Shown: in pieces, positions 8,103 to 17,200 of the stretch
Numbering within the stretch: position 1 is the stretch's first letter
Layout: each line of letters opens with the position of its first letter
From: CAVXHQ01 sp963761735
GTDB taxonomy: Bacteria; Pseudomonadota; Alphaproteobacteria; Rhodobacterales; Rhodobacteraceae
Length of the DNA stretch: 64,000 nucleotides
NCBI GenBank assembly: GCA_963761735.1
Contig: CAVXHQ010000005.1
Span: 1-64,000 of the forward strand
Direction of reading: 5' to 3'
Position numbers and translations under genes: made by a program
The notes under the pieces: model-generated
What the model saw: only the letters and a program-made list of their open reading frames with translations
Database searches by the model: none
Told to the model about the DNA's origin: nothing

Positions 8103-10220
8103 ATGACCAAGCAACAGAAAATCACCCTCAGCGCCTCGCGCGACATCCCCTTCAACAAGCTGATGCTCAGCCAGTCGAACGTGCGCCACGTCAAGGCGGG
8201 CGTTTCGATCGAGGAACTGGCTGAGGATATCGCCCGGCGGACGCTGCTGGCCTCCATCACTGTGCGGCCGGTGCTGGACGACAACGGTGCCGAGACCGGC
8301 CTGTTCACGATCCCGGCCGGTGGGCGGCGGTTCCGGGCGCTGGAGTTGCTCGTGAAGCAGAAGCGCCTGAACAAGACCGCGCTGGTGCCCTGCGTCGTGC
8401 GCATGGACGGCCTCGCGGAAGAAGACAGCCTGGCCGAAAATATCCAGCGCGCACCGCTGCATCCGCTCGATCAGTTCCGCGCGTTCCAGGCGATGCGCGA
8501 GAAGGGCCGCACGGAGGAAGAGATTGCCGCCGCGTTCTTCGTCTCGGCCAGCGTGGTCAAGCAGCGGCTGAAACTCGCCGCCGTCGCACCCGCGCTGCAT
8601 GACGTCTACGCCGAGGAGGAAATGACGCTCGACCAACTGATGGCCTTCACGGTTAATCCCGACCATGCGCGGCAGGAGCAGGTTTGGGAGGCGCTGCAGC
8701 GGCATTACTCCCGGCAGCCCTACGAGATCCGCCGCATGCTGACCGAGGGCGCGGTGCGGGCGTCGGACAAGCGGGCGCAGTTCGTGGGGCTCGACGATTA
8801 CGTCGATGCCGGGGGCGACATCCTGCGCGATCTGTTCCAGCAGGACGACGGCGGCTGGCTTCAGGACGCCAGCCTGCTCGACGTCATGGTGAGCGAGAAG
8901 CTGGCAGATGAGGCCGCAGTGATCCGGGCGGAGGGCTGGCAGTGGGTCGAGGTCGACACCGACTTTCCCTACGGGCACACCTTCGGCATGCGGCGCGTCC
9001 ATGGCGAAGCGGAACCGATGAGCGACGTTGAGGCCGCCGACTATCAGGCGCTGAAGGCCGAATACGATGCGCTCGAGGCCGAGCATGCCGAAGCGGATGA
9101 ATTGCCCGAGGAGGTCGACGCACGGCTTGGCGAGATCGAAACGGCGATAGAAGCGCTGCAGGACCGCCCGATCCGGTTCGAGGCGGAAGACCTGGCCCTA
9201 GCGGGTGCCTTCGTCAGTATCGACAGCTCTGGCCGGCTTCGCGTTGAGCGCGGCCATGTGCGCCCAGAAGACGAACTAGATGAAGAACTGGAAGAGACCA
9301 ATAACGTCGATGCTGAAGCGTCGATTGACGGAGATGCGGATGACTACGCCTCATCCGCCGTCGAAGACGAGGAAGAAGACGGCCTCAAGCCCCTCTCCGA
9401 CCGCCTTGTCATGGAACTGACGGCGCATCGCACACTGGCGCTGCGTAATGCGCTGGCGCAGGACCCGCAGGTCGCTTTCCTCGCAGCGCTCCATGCGATG
9501 ACGCTTCGGCTGTTCTACCGCTACGGCCTCGACAGCTGCGTCGAGATCGATCCGCGCAACGCGGCCTTCGGGTCGCAGGTGCCGGGCCTCGGCGACACGG
9601 CTTATGCGCAGGCCGTTGACTATCGGCACGAGACCTGGGCGCGGAACCTTCCCAAGGTGTCGGAGGACCTCTGGGAAGCGCTGACCGAGTTCGACAGCTG
9701 CAGTCGCGAGACACTGTTTGCCCATCGCGTGGCGATGAGCGTCAATGCCGTCCACGATCCCTACCAGCGTCGCCCCCGGGCGATCGCGCATGCGGATGTG
9801 CTTGCCGGGACCGTTGGCCTCGATATGGCCAAGACGGGCTGGGTCGTAACCGGCGACAGCTATCTGGGCCGCGTGACTAAGGCGCGTATCCTTGAGGCTG
9901 TCCATGAAACGAAAGGCGAAGACGCCGCCGACCGCATCTCAGGCCTCAAGAAACCGGAGATGGTCACTGCCGCAGAGGACCTGCTTGCGGGCACCGGCTG
10001 GTTGCCAGAACCACTGCGCACGCCGCCTCTGCCCGAGGAGGATGTCCCGGCGTTCGAACTGGTCGACAACCTCGATGAACCGACTTCGGATGATGATACT
10101 GACGCAGGCGAAGGGCAAAGGGCGGAAGACGGCGGCGAACCGGCTATCGGAGATTTCGATGTGTCAGGCGAAGATGATCCCGTCGCTGCGGACGCCTTCG
10201 CCAAGACAGCCGCCGAGTGA
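8103..10220 (+). CDS. ParB/RepB/Spo0J-type nuclease-like protein (copy 1)
   Basis: A 705-residue ParB-family protein. The ParB N-terminal domain spans about residues 10-110 (SQSNVRHVKAGVSIEELAED, IPAGGRRFRALELL, and the GD/EN-type box EEDSLAENIQRAPLHPLDQF). A KorB-like helix-turn-helix follows (EEEIAAAFFVSASVVKQRLKL, about 140-160). The long C-terminal half is acidic and ends in a low-complexity DDTDAGEGQ-rich tail. Such large ParB proteins are standard in alphaproteobacterial conjugative elements; whether they partition DNA or act otherwise is not settled. The start follows CGGAGATATCCCG. A paralogue of equal length is at 18622-20685. IS21 copy A begins 38 bp after the stop. Confidence 0.9.
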   Translation: MTKQQKITLSASRDIPFNKLMLSQSNVRHVKAGVSIEELAEDIARRTLLASITVRPVLDDNGAETGLFTIPAGGRRFRALELLVKQKRLNKTALVPCVVRMDGLAEEDSLAENIQRAPLHPLDQFRAFQAMREKGRTEEEIAAAFFVSASVVKQRLKLAAVAPALHDVYAEEEMTLDQLMAFTVNPDHARQEQVWEALQRHYSRQPYEIRRMLTEGAVRASDKRAQFVGLDDYVDAGGDILRDLFQQDDGGWLQDASLLDVMVSEKLADEAAVIRAEGWQWVEVDTDFPYGHTFGMRRVHGEAEPMSDVEAADYQALKAEYDALEAEHAEADELPEEVDARLGEIETAIEALQDRPIRFEAEDLALAGAFVSIDSSGRLRVERGHVRPEDELDEELEETNNVDAEASIDGDADDYASSAVEDEEEDGLKPLSDRLVMELTAHRTLALRNALAQDPQVAFLAALHAMTLRLFYRYGLDSCVEIDPRNAAFGSQVPGLGDTAYAQAVDYRHETWARNLPKVSEDLWEALTEFDSCSRETLFAHRVAMSVNAVHDPYQRRPRAIAHADVLAGTVGLDMAKTGWVVTGDSYLGRVTKARILEAVHETKGEDAADRISGLKKPEMVTAAEDLLAGTGWLPEPLRTPPLPEEDVPAFELVDNLDEPTSDDDTDAGEGQRAEDGGEPAIGDFDVSGEDDPVAADAFAKTAAE

Positions 10221-10410
10221 CCTTCGAGCAGGTCGAGGCCCATCCAAGAGGTCTGGCTGTCAATCTCGGCGACAAAAGGGACCATTTACCGGCGCAAAAT
10301 GGGGCCACGGCCTGGATGTTCGCGGCGCTCTGGCGCGTGTGCTCGCCAAGTAGCTGACGCGCGCCAGAGTGCGCTGGCCGCAGGCCAGCATTGCTGCTGT
10401 TTTTGCGGTT

Positions 10411-11163
10411 TCAGTCTTGGAGTTTGCGGCTCTGTCGCAGCCGGTAGCTGTCGCCGTTCATTTCCAGGATGTGAACATGGTGGGTCAGGCGGTCGAGGAT
10501 GGCGCCGGTAAGGCGCTCGGATCCGAAGACTTCGGTCCATTCATCAAACGGCAGATTGGACGTGATGACGATTGATCCTCGCTCATAGCGCTGCGAGATG
10601 ACTTCGAACAGCAACTCCGCGCCGGATTTGCTCAGGGGAACGAAGCCAAGTTCGTCAATGATCAACAGATCCTGACTGACAATCAGCTTTTGCAGGCGCT
10701 GCAGACGCCGATCATCGGCTGCCTCGATCAACTCATGCACCAGCGCGGCGGCCGTCGTGAAGCGGACCTTCAGGCCCTTCTGGCAAGCGGCGAGACCAAG
10801 CCCCAAGGCAATGTGGGTCTTGCCGGTTCCCGATGGACCCAGAGCAATAATGTTCTCGCGGCGATCAGCGTATTCGCAACGTGCCAGCTCCATGGTCAAG
10901 ACCTTGTTGAGCGACGGGATCGCCTTGAAGTCGAAACTGTCGAGGCTCTTGGTGGCCGGGAACTTCGCGGCTTTGATCCGCCGCTCAACCATCCGGCGTT
11001 CGCGTTCGATCAGCTCCAGTTCGCAAAGCCGCAGCAGATATTGAACATGATCCTTGCCCTCTGCCGCACACTGACGGGCCAGCTTGCCATATTCGCTCTT
11101 GAAGGTCGGCAGTCGGAGCGCCTTGAGGTGATGCTGCAATAAGACCTGCGGAGTGTCGCTCAT
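10411..11163 (-). CDS. istB: IS21 helper ATPase IstB (copy A)
   Basis: A 250-residue AAA+ ATPase with Walker A GPSGTGKTH and Walker B LLIIDELGF, plus the sensor region SIVITSNLPFDEW. IstB assembles on DNA and stimulates the IstA transposase. Its ATG overlaps the istA stop by 4 bp (ATGA), the usual coupling in IS21. Identical in sequence to the copy at 37232-37984 as far as I could compare. Confidence 0.95.
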   Translation of the reverse strand: MSDTPQVLLQHHLKALRLPTFKSEYGKLARQCAAEGKDHVQYLLRLCELELIERERRMVERRIKAAKFPATKSLDSFDFKAIPSLNKVLTMELARCEYADRRENIIALGPSGTGKTHIALGLGLAACQKGLKVRFTTAAALVHELIEAADDRRLQRLQKLIVSQDLLIIDELGFVPLSKSGAELLFEVISQRYERGSIVITSNLPFDEWTEVFGSERLTGAILDRLTHHVHILEMNGDSYRLRQSRKLQD

Positions 11164-12659
11164 GTCGGCACCCCCGACATCAGGCTCATGTAGCTGGCCG
11201 GGTCTGTCGTCCCGACCTGTGCTCTGGGCAGATAGGGATAAATATCGAGATCCAGCCGTGGCGGACGCCTCTCGATCCGGCACAGGACAAGATGCTTCAC
11301 AGCATCATAGCCGATGGCCCCGAGATCGAGCGCCTGCCGGATCGCACCATGCAGATGGGTCAGTTCGAACGTTTCCAGCAGACGTAAAACCTGAACATAT
11401 TCGCGCTTGCCCTTCTTCCCCATCCGCGCCTCCAACAGTCGGCGCAGGGTGGCGAACTCATCCGGCAGATCCCAGCCTTGCAGCGGTGCGGCTTGATCCA
11501 GCGCCCCAACCTTTTGCTCCAACAGCGGCAGGTAATGCATCGGATCAAATACCATGTCCGCCTTGTCGTAGGACCGGCGGTGGTGGGCAATCACCTCGGC
11601 CCCGCAGCCGATCACAACCTCATGGACATACCCACGAACCTGAACCTCGTGATGGGCATGAGCGACAGGCACCGAGTAGTCATTGTTGCGATAACGGACC
11701 ATGGAGATCGATGTCGCCCGGGTGCTGACCCTGTCGCAAGCATCGTAAGGGGTGGTCGGCAGCGCCATCAGCGCATTGAGATCCCGCATCAGACGTTCAC
11801 CGACAGTCTCGGTATGACCACGCACAATGTCGCCCTGTCGCGTCAGGCACTGATCTTCCAGCCAGGTGTTCAACGCATCGAAGCTGTCGGACCGCGGCGC
11901 GGGAACGAGGAAGTTGCGCCGCCCATATCCGATCACCCCCTCGACGTTGCCTTTGTCATTGCCTTTGCCCGGTCGGCCGAACTTGTCGTCGAACAGGTAA
12001 TGCGACTGCAATTCCGAAAAGACGCGGGTGCGCAACCGGAGGCCATCGCCCAGGATTTTCGCCACTGCGATCGTTGTATTGTCGTAGAGGATCGACAAGG
12101 GCACGCCGCCGAAGAATGCAAAAGCGGCGTTGTGGCCATCACAAAACGCCTCGGTCGTCTCGGCGGGGTAGGTCTTGATGAAGAACGCATCCGAATGCGG
12201 AAGCGCCATCGCAAAGTAGTGCAGCTTACACTCAACACCGGCAATCACGCCCAGCGTTTCGCCGAAATCGACCTGAACATGGCCCGGCGCATGCGACAGC
12301 GGCACGAACACTTCCCGCGTCCGCCGCTTCTTCTCACGCACATAATCAGTGACGATGGTGATCCCGCCCGTAAAGCCATGCTCGTCGCGCAGCCGCGCAT
12401 GAATTCGCTTGGCAGTGTGCCGCTGTTTCTTGAGTTTGCTCTTATCCTCTTCGAGGATCTGGTCGATCACCGGCACAAAGGGATCAAGCTTGGGACGCTG
12501 CGGCATCGCTTGGCGCCGATATCCCGGCGGAACCGAATGCTTCAGGATCTTCGACACTGTCTTGCGGTCGATCCCGAACTTCCGCCCCGCCTCGCGCTCA
12601 CTCATGCCCTCGACATGGCACGCTCTGCGCACCCGGGTATACAGTTCCACAGAATACAT
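11160..12659 (-). CDS. istA: IS21 transposase IstA (copy A)
   Basis: A 499-residue DDE transposase. An N-terminal helix-turn-helix (CHVEGMSEREAGRKFGIDRK) is followed by an rve core; I assign the triad to VQVDFGETLG, ILYDNTTIAV and GNVEGVIGYGRR. The C-terminal beta-barrel region ends YMSLMSGVPT. Full length, so this copy and copy C should both be transposition-competent. The same product is encoded at 35736-37235, and its first 343 residues at 21976-23002. Confidence 0.95.
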   Translation of the reverse strand: MYSVELYTRVRRACHVEGMSEREAGRKFGIDRKTVSKILKHSVPPGYRRQAMPQRPKLDPFVPVIDQILEEDKSKLKKQRHTAKRIHARLRDEHGFTGGITIVTDYVREKKRRTREVFVPLSHAPGHVQVDFGETLGVIAGVECKLHYFAMALPHSDAFFIKTYPAETTEAFCDGHNAAFAFFGGVPLSILYDNTTIAVAKILGDGLRLRTRVFSELQSHYLFDDKFGRPGKGNDKGNVEGVIGYGRRNFLVPAPRSDSFDALNTWLEDQCLTRQGDIVRGHTETVGERLMRDLNALMALPTTPYDACDRVSTRATSISMVRYRNNDYSVPVAHAHHEVQVRGYVHEVVIGCGAEVIAHHRRSYDKADMVFDPMHYLPLLEQKVGALDQAAPLQGWDLPDEFATLRRLLEARMGKKGKREYVQVLRLLETFELTHLHGAIRQALDLGAIGYDAVKHLVLCRIERRPPRLDLDIYPYLPRAQVGTTDPASYMSLMSGVPT

Positions 12660-12767
12660 CTCCCGACCCTCAGCTTCCGCCCCGGGTCTCAGAATGGCGG
12701 AATTTTACTCCGCGACGGTCAGGTAATCCCACCGTTTCCGTGGCCCAGTTTGCCTCCGGGATTCACA

Positions 12768-13397
12768 ACCTTGCCAATGTCACGATAGCTTGCGCCGTCG
12801 ATGTGCCCGTCAATTGCTTGCAGCATCCGGCGCAACCTTTGACGTCGTTGCGCGGTCAGTCTTCCATTCGATGCTGATGGACGACTCTGCAGCATACGCC
12901 AGAGGCGAAGTGCTGCTTCAATGCGATCCAGACCGGCATCATCGAGCGGTATGACCGCCACGAGGGGTGTGTCGGGCCCTGCGTCATCAATGAACAGAAC
13001 TCGAAGAAACCCAAGGTCATCGGACAAGGTCAAACTCATTCCATCCGGGTCATGCACGGTGGTGTCCGGGTCGGCCGAGGGGAAATTGACGGGTTGAAGA
13101 CCGGCGATTGGCGATCTGGACGAAAGGATCACCGTGCCCGGATCTGTCTCAGGCTGCCAATAGACAACCGCCTGCAGGGCAGTCCGCTGAGGATCGATCG
13201 GGAAATCGTAACCCCCAAGACCGACGCATCATGTGCGTCAGATCACGGGGGTCCTCTTTCGTCTCAATGGCGCGGGCATACTCGTGCTGATAGTCTGTAT
13301 TTCGACGCAACCATTCCCATGCGAGGTCCGGTGCCGTCAGGGATTCGACATAGTCATACTCTGATGCCGAGCGCCAACGCGATAGGTCTCGGGGCAT
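12768..13397 (-). pseudogene. DUF6499-DUF2285 regulator, frameshifted and IS-truncated
   Basis: The start at 13397 follows GGAGGATTGAA. The first frame (MPRDLSRWRSASEYDYV ... AWEWLRRNTDYQHEY) is the N-terminal DUF6499-like regulator domain and stops early at 13149. The continuing sequence FPIDPQRTALQAVVYWQPE and the DUF2285 region RRMLQAIDGHIDGASYRDIG lie one frame over. Dropping one C from the TTTCCCGATCG run (about 13213) restores a single frame. The 3' end is cut by IS21 copy A after SYRDIGKV, removing the rest of DUF2285. In this element family such a gene lies just upstream of the HTH and repA genes. Confidence 0.75.
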
Positions 13398-13510
13398 TTC
13401 AATCCTCCGGACGTGCACATTGGTTTAAGGGATAGAGTTTCAATAAAATGGTGAGTCGAAACAAGCTGACAAAGTGCGTAAAATAAGGGCACTGGCAGAA
13501 TTCTGCTGGA

Positions 13511-13774
13511 TTAGCGCGGTGATTTACCCAAAAGCTGCCGATACCCATGCTCGGTCATCCATTGCGCGCGGGCCAGATGGCTGTCGTGAATGTGCCGCGC
13601 ACGTTCTGGATCGATGGCCGGGTCAAGCGAAAAGAGGACGGACACGACCTCTCGCCAATCCGCACTGTCGGCATAGGCATCCAGGAGGCGCATGTAGAGT
13701 GTGACATGTGCCCGGTCGTAATCGGTGAGGACCGCACTTTCGGGCGGTGCATCAAGGAAGTCTGTGTTCGCCAA
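13511..13774 (-). CDS. Small conserved element protein
   Basis: An 87-residue acidic protein (MANTDFLDAPPESAVLTDYDRAHVTLYMRLLDAY ... HLARAQWMTEHGYRQLL). I recall very similar short proteins beside DUF2285 genes in alphaproteobacterial integrative elements, usually without assigned function. Single domain, all helical, no membrane segment. It lies about 110 bp upstream of the DUF6499/DUF2285 pseudogene in the same direction, so it is probably part of that operon. Confidence 0.75.
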   Translation of the reverse strand: MANTDFLDAPPESAVLTDYDRAHVTLYMRLLDAYADSADWREVVSVLFSLDPAIDPERARHIHDSHLARAQWMTEHGYRQLLGKSPR

Positions 13775-13895
13775 AGTGCCCCCATGTTCGGCACGTTACT
13801 GCCGATTGAAGCGTCTGTTAACCATTTCCATCTTTCGTACGCCCGAAACTTTAGCCCCCATGCAATGACGCAGACAACTGGTTGGGCGAACTTCT

Positions 13896-14151
13896 CTAAC
13901 GGGTTCCTTTGCCAACCTCATCGGTCTCGTTAATCAGCACACCTTCGCCTTGAGCGGTCGTCAAAAATACGATGCCGACGGCTTCAAGCGCCCGGCGCAC
14001 CTGATCATCTGTCGACTCGAAGACCCGTTTGCCGTGGGGCGAACTCGAGGCGTTTCAACGCGGTCAATGAGACCAGGGCCCGTTCAGCGAGCGTTTCCTG
14101 AGTCCAACCAAGTAACGCGCGCGCGGCCCGTGTTTGTCGGGCGGTGATCAT
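13896..14151 (-). pseudogene. XRE-family HTH regulator, frameshifted
   Basis: From ATG at 14151 the frame reads MITARQTRAARALLGWTQET, a classic Cro/C1 helix-turn-helix, through LAERALVSLTALKRLE, then leaves frame and stops after 46 residues. One frame over the domain continues GKRVFESTDDQVRRALEAVG and IVFLTTAQGEGVLINETDEV to a stop at 13896. Removing one T in GAGTTCGCCCC (about 14041) joins them as KRLESPHGKRVFES. The 256-bp span is one base over a multiple of three, as expected. Too short a first frame to be found by length alone. Confidence 0.75.
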
Positions 14152-14341
14152 GCATGATCACCTCCACGGACACATCTGCGCACGCCAGAACTACGACTAG
14201 AATAGTCGTTCTTCACGCTGATGGCGAGTGATTATCTGTTTTTGGGCAGGTGTTTGGCGGAAATTGCGCAATCCGATTCGGTCGGGCCTGGGTGCGCGTG
14301 TCCCCGCCCGGCGTGACCGGGCGGGGTTGTGCCAGAGTGGC

Positions 14342-14665
14342 TTAGTCGCCGTTGCGGCGGACCGGGCGGGACCAGATCAGGCTGTAGGCATCACCGTCCT
14401 CCTCGTCGAAGAGATTGGCGTAGATCGGAGCGGTGAAGCTCGGATCGTCCAGCTTGAGGCCCAGATACGCGCGGCCCTCGTTGGAGGTCTTCGACCAGGC
14501 GGCTCCGATTTCGGCGCGGCCCACGAGGACGCGGTGGCTTGGGGCGTTCTCGCTGGTCTGGCTGGTTTCGGGAACGATGCGGACGTTTTTGGCCTGAACG
14601 TTGAGGGTGACGATTTCGCCGGTGTATTCGGTGCCGGACTTCTTGAAGGTGCCGATGGTTGCCAT
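14342..14665 (-). CDS. DUF736 family protein (first copy)
   Basis: A 107-residue DUF736 protein: MATIGTFKKSGTEYTGEIVT at the start, EIGAAWSKTSNEGRAYLGLK in the centre, and SLIWSRPVRRNGD at the end. The family is small, beta-rich and almost confined to conjugative elements of alphaproteobacteria; its role is unknown. A GGAGAACTAC ribosome site precedes the ATG. A diverged second DUF736 gene sits in the transfer module at 28316-28651. Confidence 0.9.
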   Translation of the reverse strand: MATIGTFKKSGTEYTGEIVTLNVQAKNVRIVPETSQTSENAPSHRVLVGRAEIGAAWSKTSNEGRAYLGLKLDDPSFTAPIYANLFDEEDGDAYSLIWSRPVRRNGD

Positions 14666-15250
14666 TGTAGTTCTCCTTGATCAGATGTTTTCGAGCCCGC
14701 ACCATTGCGGCCTCGATGGAGATCGACAGGCCGGAGGCGACCGACGGCTCACCCGGGACGGGCCGGAACATCAGTGGAGGACGGGGGCGGGAGACTTTCT
14801 TGTTGCGCGAGGAATGGCGGCGCAGCCGACAGGGGAAGAAAGTCGACCAAACCCGTTGAGCCTTAGGCGGTCGAGGCGCAGCCGTCCTTCGGCCAGATCA
14901 GTCCATTGACGAGGCCATATGGAGCGGTCGACCAAGGCAGAGATGATCAGTGGAGACCTTGGCGACCAAAGGCATGTCACGGGGTCCGGCGCTACCGAAG
15001 TTCCGATAATCGTCACGCGTATCAGGCCAAATGACCCGCATCTTCAGCGTTCCAAACAGCCTGCGCGAGACCGCCGCTGCCGCATGTTGTGACGTGCCGG
15101 GCTGACCGGAGCAGCTTCGACGACAATCGAGGTGGCCCAGCTGCGTGATGGCTCAAGCTTCGAATGTACCTGGTCACGGTACGGTCGCCCATCGAAAACG
15201 CCGAGGGTTAAGCGACAGCCCTGATCCTCTTTCCGGCCAAACCCACGTGA
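14666..15250. other. Intergenic stretch without a supported gene
   Basis: 585 bp between the DUF736 gene and the membrane-protein gene. Frames at 14771-15016 and 15174-15365 (minus) have no recognisable motif or ribosome site. The promoter for the DUF736 gene is expected here. I see no repeat or RNA structure I can defend. Confidence 0.5.
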
Positions 15251-15691
15251 CTAAGCTTCGCTGGCCATTTCCGTGCGTGGATTGGGTGGGGCTACGCCTG
15301 CCATCCGAAACAATGCGGTGAAGCCGACTGCCACAGCACCGATGATTGCGACGGCCATCTGCCACGACTCAGAGGGGATCGCGAGCTTGGCGATGCCAAG
15401 GGCAGCTGCGTACCCGGCAATCGAAGCGGGACCGGCAAACAAACCTGCAACGATGACGCGGACCCAGATCGGGCGCGCAAAAGCGAACGCAAGCTGGCCG
15501 ACAATCGCAACGGCACCAGCGGCGGCTGCGCCCGCGAGAAAACCTCCGACGGCCCCCGTTCCAGTCTCATAAGCCCACAGTCCGACCGTGACGCCCGCGA
15601 GCAGTGGCAACGCATAGACGGCAAGGGTGGACACGAGCCAACAGAGAAACCCGACGGTGACGAGCAAAAAAACGATATTGAGGACAAGCAT
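15251..15691 (-). CDS. Small multi-pass membrane protein of the element
   Basis: A 146-residue protein, start at 15691 behind GGAGGCATTCACC. Four hydrophobic helices are visible: MLVLNIVFLLVTVGFLCWLV, ALPLLAGVTVGLWAY, GGFLAGAAAAGAVAIVGQLA and, after a short polar stretch, VIVAGLFAGPASIAGYAAAL, with a final AVAIIGAVAVGFTALF segment. The C-terminal half is homologous by eye to the remnant at 52279-52590 (GQLAF/GQIAF, ASIAGY/AGVAGF, GFTALFRMA/GLTAWARIA). Function unknown; it is one of the element's backbone genes. Confidence 0.75.
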   Translation of the reverse strand: MLVLNIVFLLVTVGFLCWLVSTLAVYALPLLAGVTVGLWAYETGTGAVGGFLAGAAAAGAVAIVGQLAFAFARPIWVRVIVAGLFAGPASIAGYAAALGIAKLAIPSESWQMAVAIIGAVAVGFTALFRMAGVAPPNPRTEMASEA

Positions 15692-15968
15692 GGTGAATGC
15701 CTCCGTGCAAATCGGTTGAATGATTGCGCCATCCACCACCACCTCAGCGCAGCCAAACGGTAGTACAAAAGGCGGATTTTTGGTAGTCTTGAGCATTGCG
15801 ACATGGAGTGATCGGCGAGAATTTGCAACCGATCATCCGCCTTCGGGCTGAAGTTTCAATGGGACCAGCGTGACGCGAACTCGGACGGTGAGACCTGATC
15901 GGTGTCACAGATAGTGTCTGGAGCGCATTGGCATCTGGATGTTCAATATTGCTCGGCAAGTGCAGCGC

Positions 15969-16910
15969 TCACGCGCTGCACCCTTTCCGGAAATCAAGGG
16001 CTCTGATGCCGAGCTTGCGGGCCTTGTCTGCAAAATTGTCCTGGATGCCGGTGCCTGGGAAGATGATGACGCCGATGGGCAGGACATCGAGGATTTGATC
16101 GTTGCGTTTAAAAGGGGCGGCCTTGGCGTGGCGTGTCCAGTCGGGTTTGAAGGCGACTTGCACGACCTTGCGGGTCTCGGCCCATTTGGCGGCGATCAGC
16201 TCTGCACCGCGTGGCGATCCGCCGTGGAGCAGCACCATGTCGGCGTGCTTGGCGTGAACCTTGTCGAGCGTGTCCCAGATCAATCGGTGATCGTTGAATT
16301 CGAGCCCGCCGGTGAAGGCGATTTTGGTTCCCGTTGGCAGATAGACCTCGGTATCGGCGCGGGACTTCGCGGCAAGGAAGTCCCGGCTGTCGATCATTGC
16401 TGCAGTGAGATTGCGGTGATTGACCCGTGACCCGGAGCGTGTCGACCAAGGGGAGCCCGTCAGGCGCAGATAGTGATCGGCGGCATGGTCGCGGAAGACC
16501 TCCATGCAGTCTCGGCGGTCCAGGAGCGATTGGCCGGTCGCGATCAGATGTTCGAGTTGGACGGATTTGACCTCGGAGCCGTCCTGTTCTCGCTGGCGAC
16601 GTTTCTGGGCCTGTTCGTTGTCGTCCAGTTTGCGTTCGATCCGGTCAGTGGCGCGGTGGAACATGTTGACTGCCGACCAGAGCATCTCGTCGAGATCGGC
16701 ATCGAGGCTGGTGTCGGCCATGGTCGCGACGAGGGCGTCGAAGATGTCGGAGACTGCGCCTGCGATCAGGCGGTCTTTGGGGACGTCGCGGGGGTCGGGG
16801 TCGTTTTCGGAATGGCGGTAGCCAAAGAGTTCTAGGTCGCTGCAGATGGTGTGGGTGGCGGACGCGTCGTGGTGCGGCTCGGCATCTGTGTGGTGGGGAT
16901 CGGCATACAT
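15969..16910 (-). CDS. DUF2493 (SLOG-fold) protein
   Basis: 313 residues, start at 16910 after AAGGAGCACACC. The first 190 residues are a charged helical region (MYADPHHTDAEPHHDASA ... RIERKLDDNEQAQKRRQRE). The C-terminal 120 residues are DUF2493: KIAFTGGLEFNDHRLIWDTL, HADMVLLHGGSPRGAELIAA, and VIIFPGTGIQDNFADKARK. This is a Rossmann-like SLOG fold that binds nucleotide-like ligands. The gene belongs to the backbone block toprim-DUF2493. The 290 bp upstream (16911-17200) hold only a non-conserved, GC-rich leader. Confidence 0.85.
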   Translation of the reverse strand: MYADPHHTDAEPHHDASATHTICSDLELFGYRHSENDPDPRDVPKDRLIAGAVSDIFDALVATMADTSLDADLDEMLWSAVNMFHRATDRIERKLDDNEQAQKRRQREQDGSEVKSVQLEHLIATGQSLLDRRDCMEVFRDHAADHYLRLTGSPWSTRSGSRVNHRNLTAAMIDSRDFLAAKSRADTEVYLPTGTKIAFTGGLEFNDHRLIWDTLDKVHAKHADMVLLHGGSPRGAELIAAKWAETRKVVQVAFKPDWTRHAKAAPFKRNDQILDVLPIGVIIFPGTGIQDNFADKARKLGIRALDFRKGCSA

Positions 16911-17200
16911 GGTGTGCTCCTTCGTCGGTTTGACCGCGACCGCCGCGGCCTTCATGGCGCCGAAAGAGTGCAGGCGGGGCGGACCTGCACCCGCACGGGC
17001 CGCAGCGCAGCGGAGGAGGGCGGAGGCCGGTTCTTTTGTCTCGCGATGCAAAGCGCCCGCTCGGGCGCGGTGGAAAAGAACCGGGCGCAGGCCTTGCGGG
17101 TCCGATCCGTTTGCCGTCCGGTCGCCCTCCCGAAGAAGGCCGGGGTCGCGCGTCTCTCCGACCCGGGGGCACCTGCTTTGCCGGTCCCAGACAGGGGGCA

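Larger units (their letters stand above)
10258..12767 (-). mobile_element. IS21-family element, copy A (complete)
   Basis: 2510 bp bounded by TGTCAATCTCGG (left) and, inverted, TGTGAATCCCGG (right), i.e. imperfect inverted repeats ending in CA as in IS21. It carries istA and istB on the minus strand. The ends match copy C (35628-38137), which is also exactly 2510 bp. The flanks GGTCTGGC and ACCTTGCC share no target duplication. Copy A differs from copies B and C at 12699 (G here, A there). Its right end interrupts the DUF2285 gene. Confidence 0.95.
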
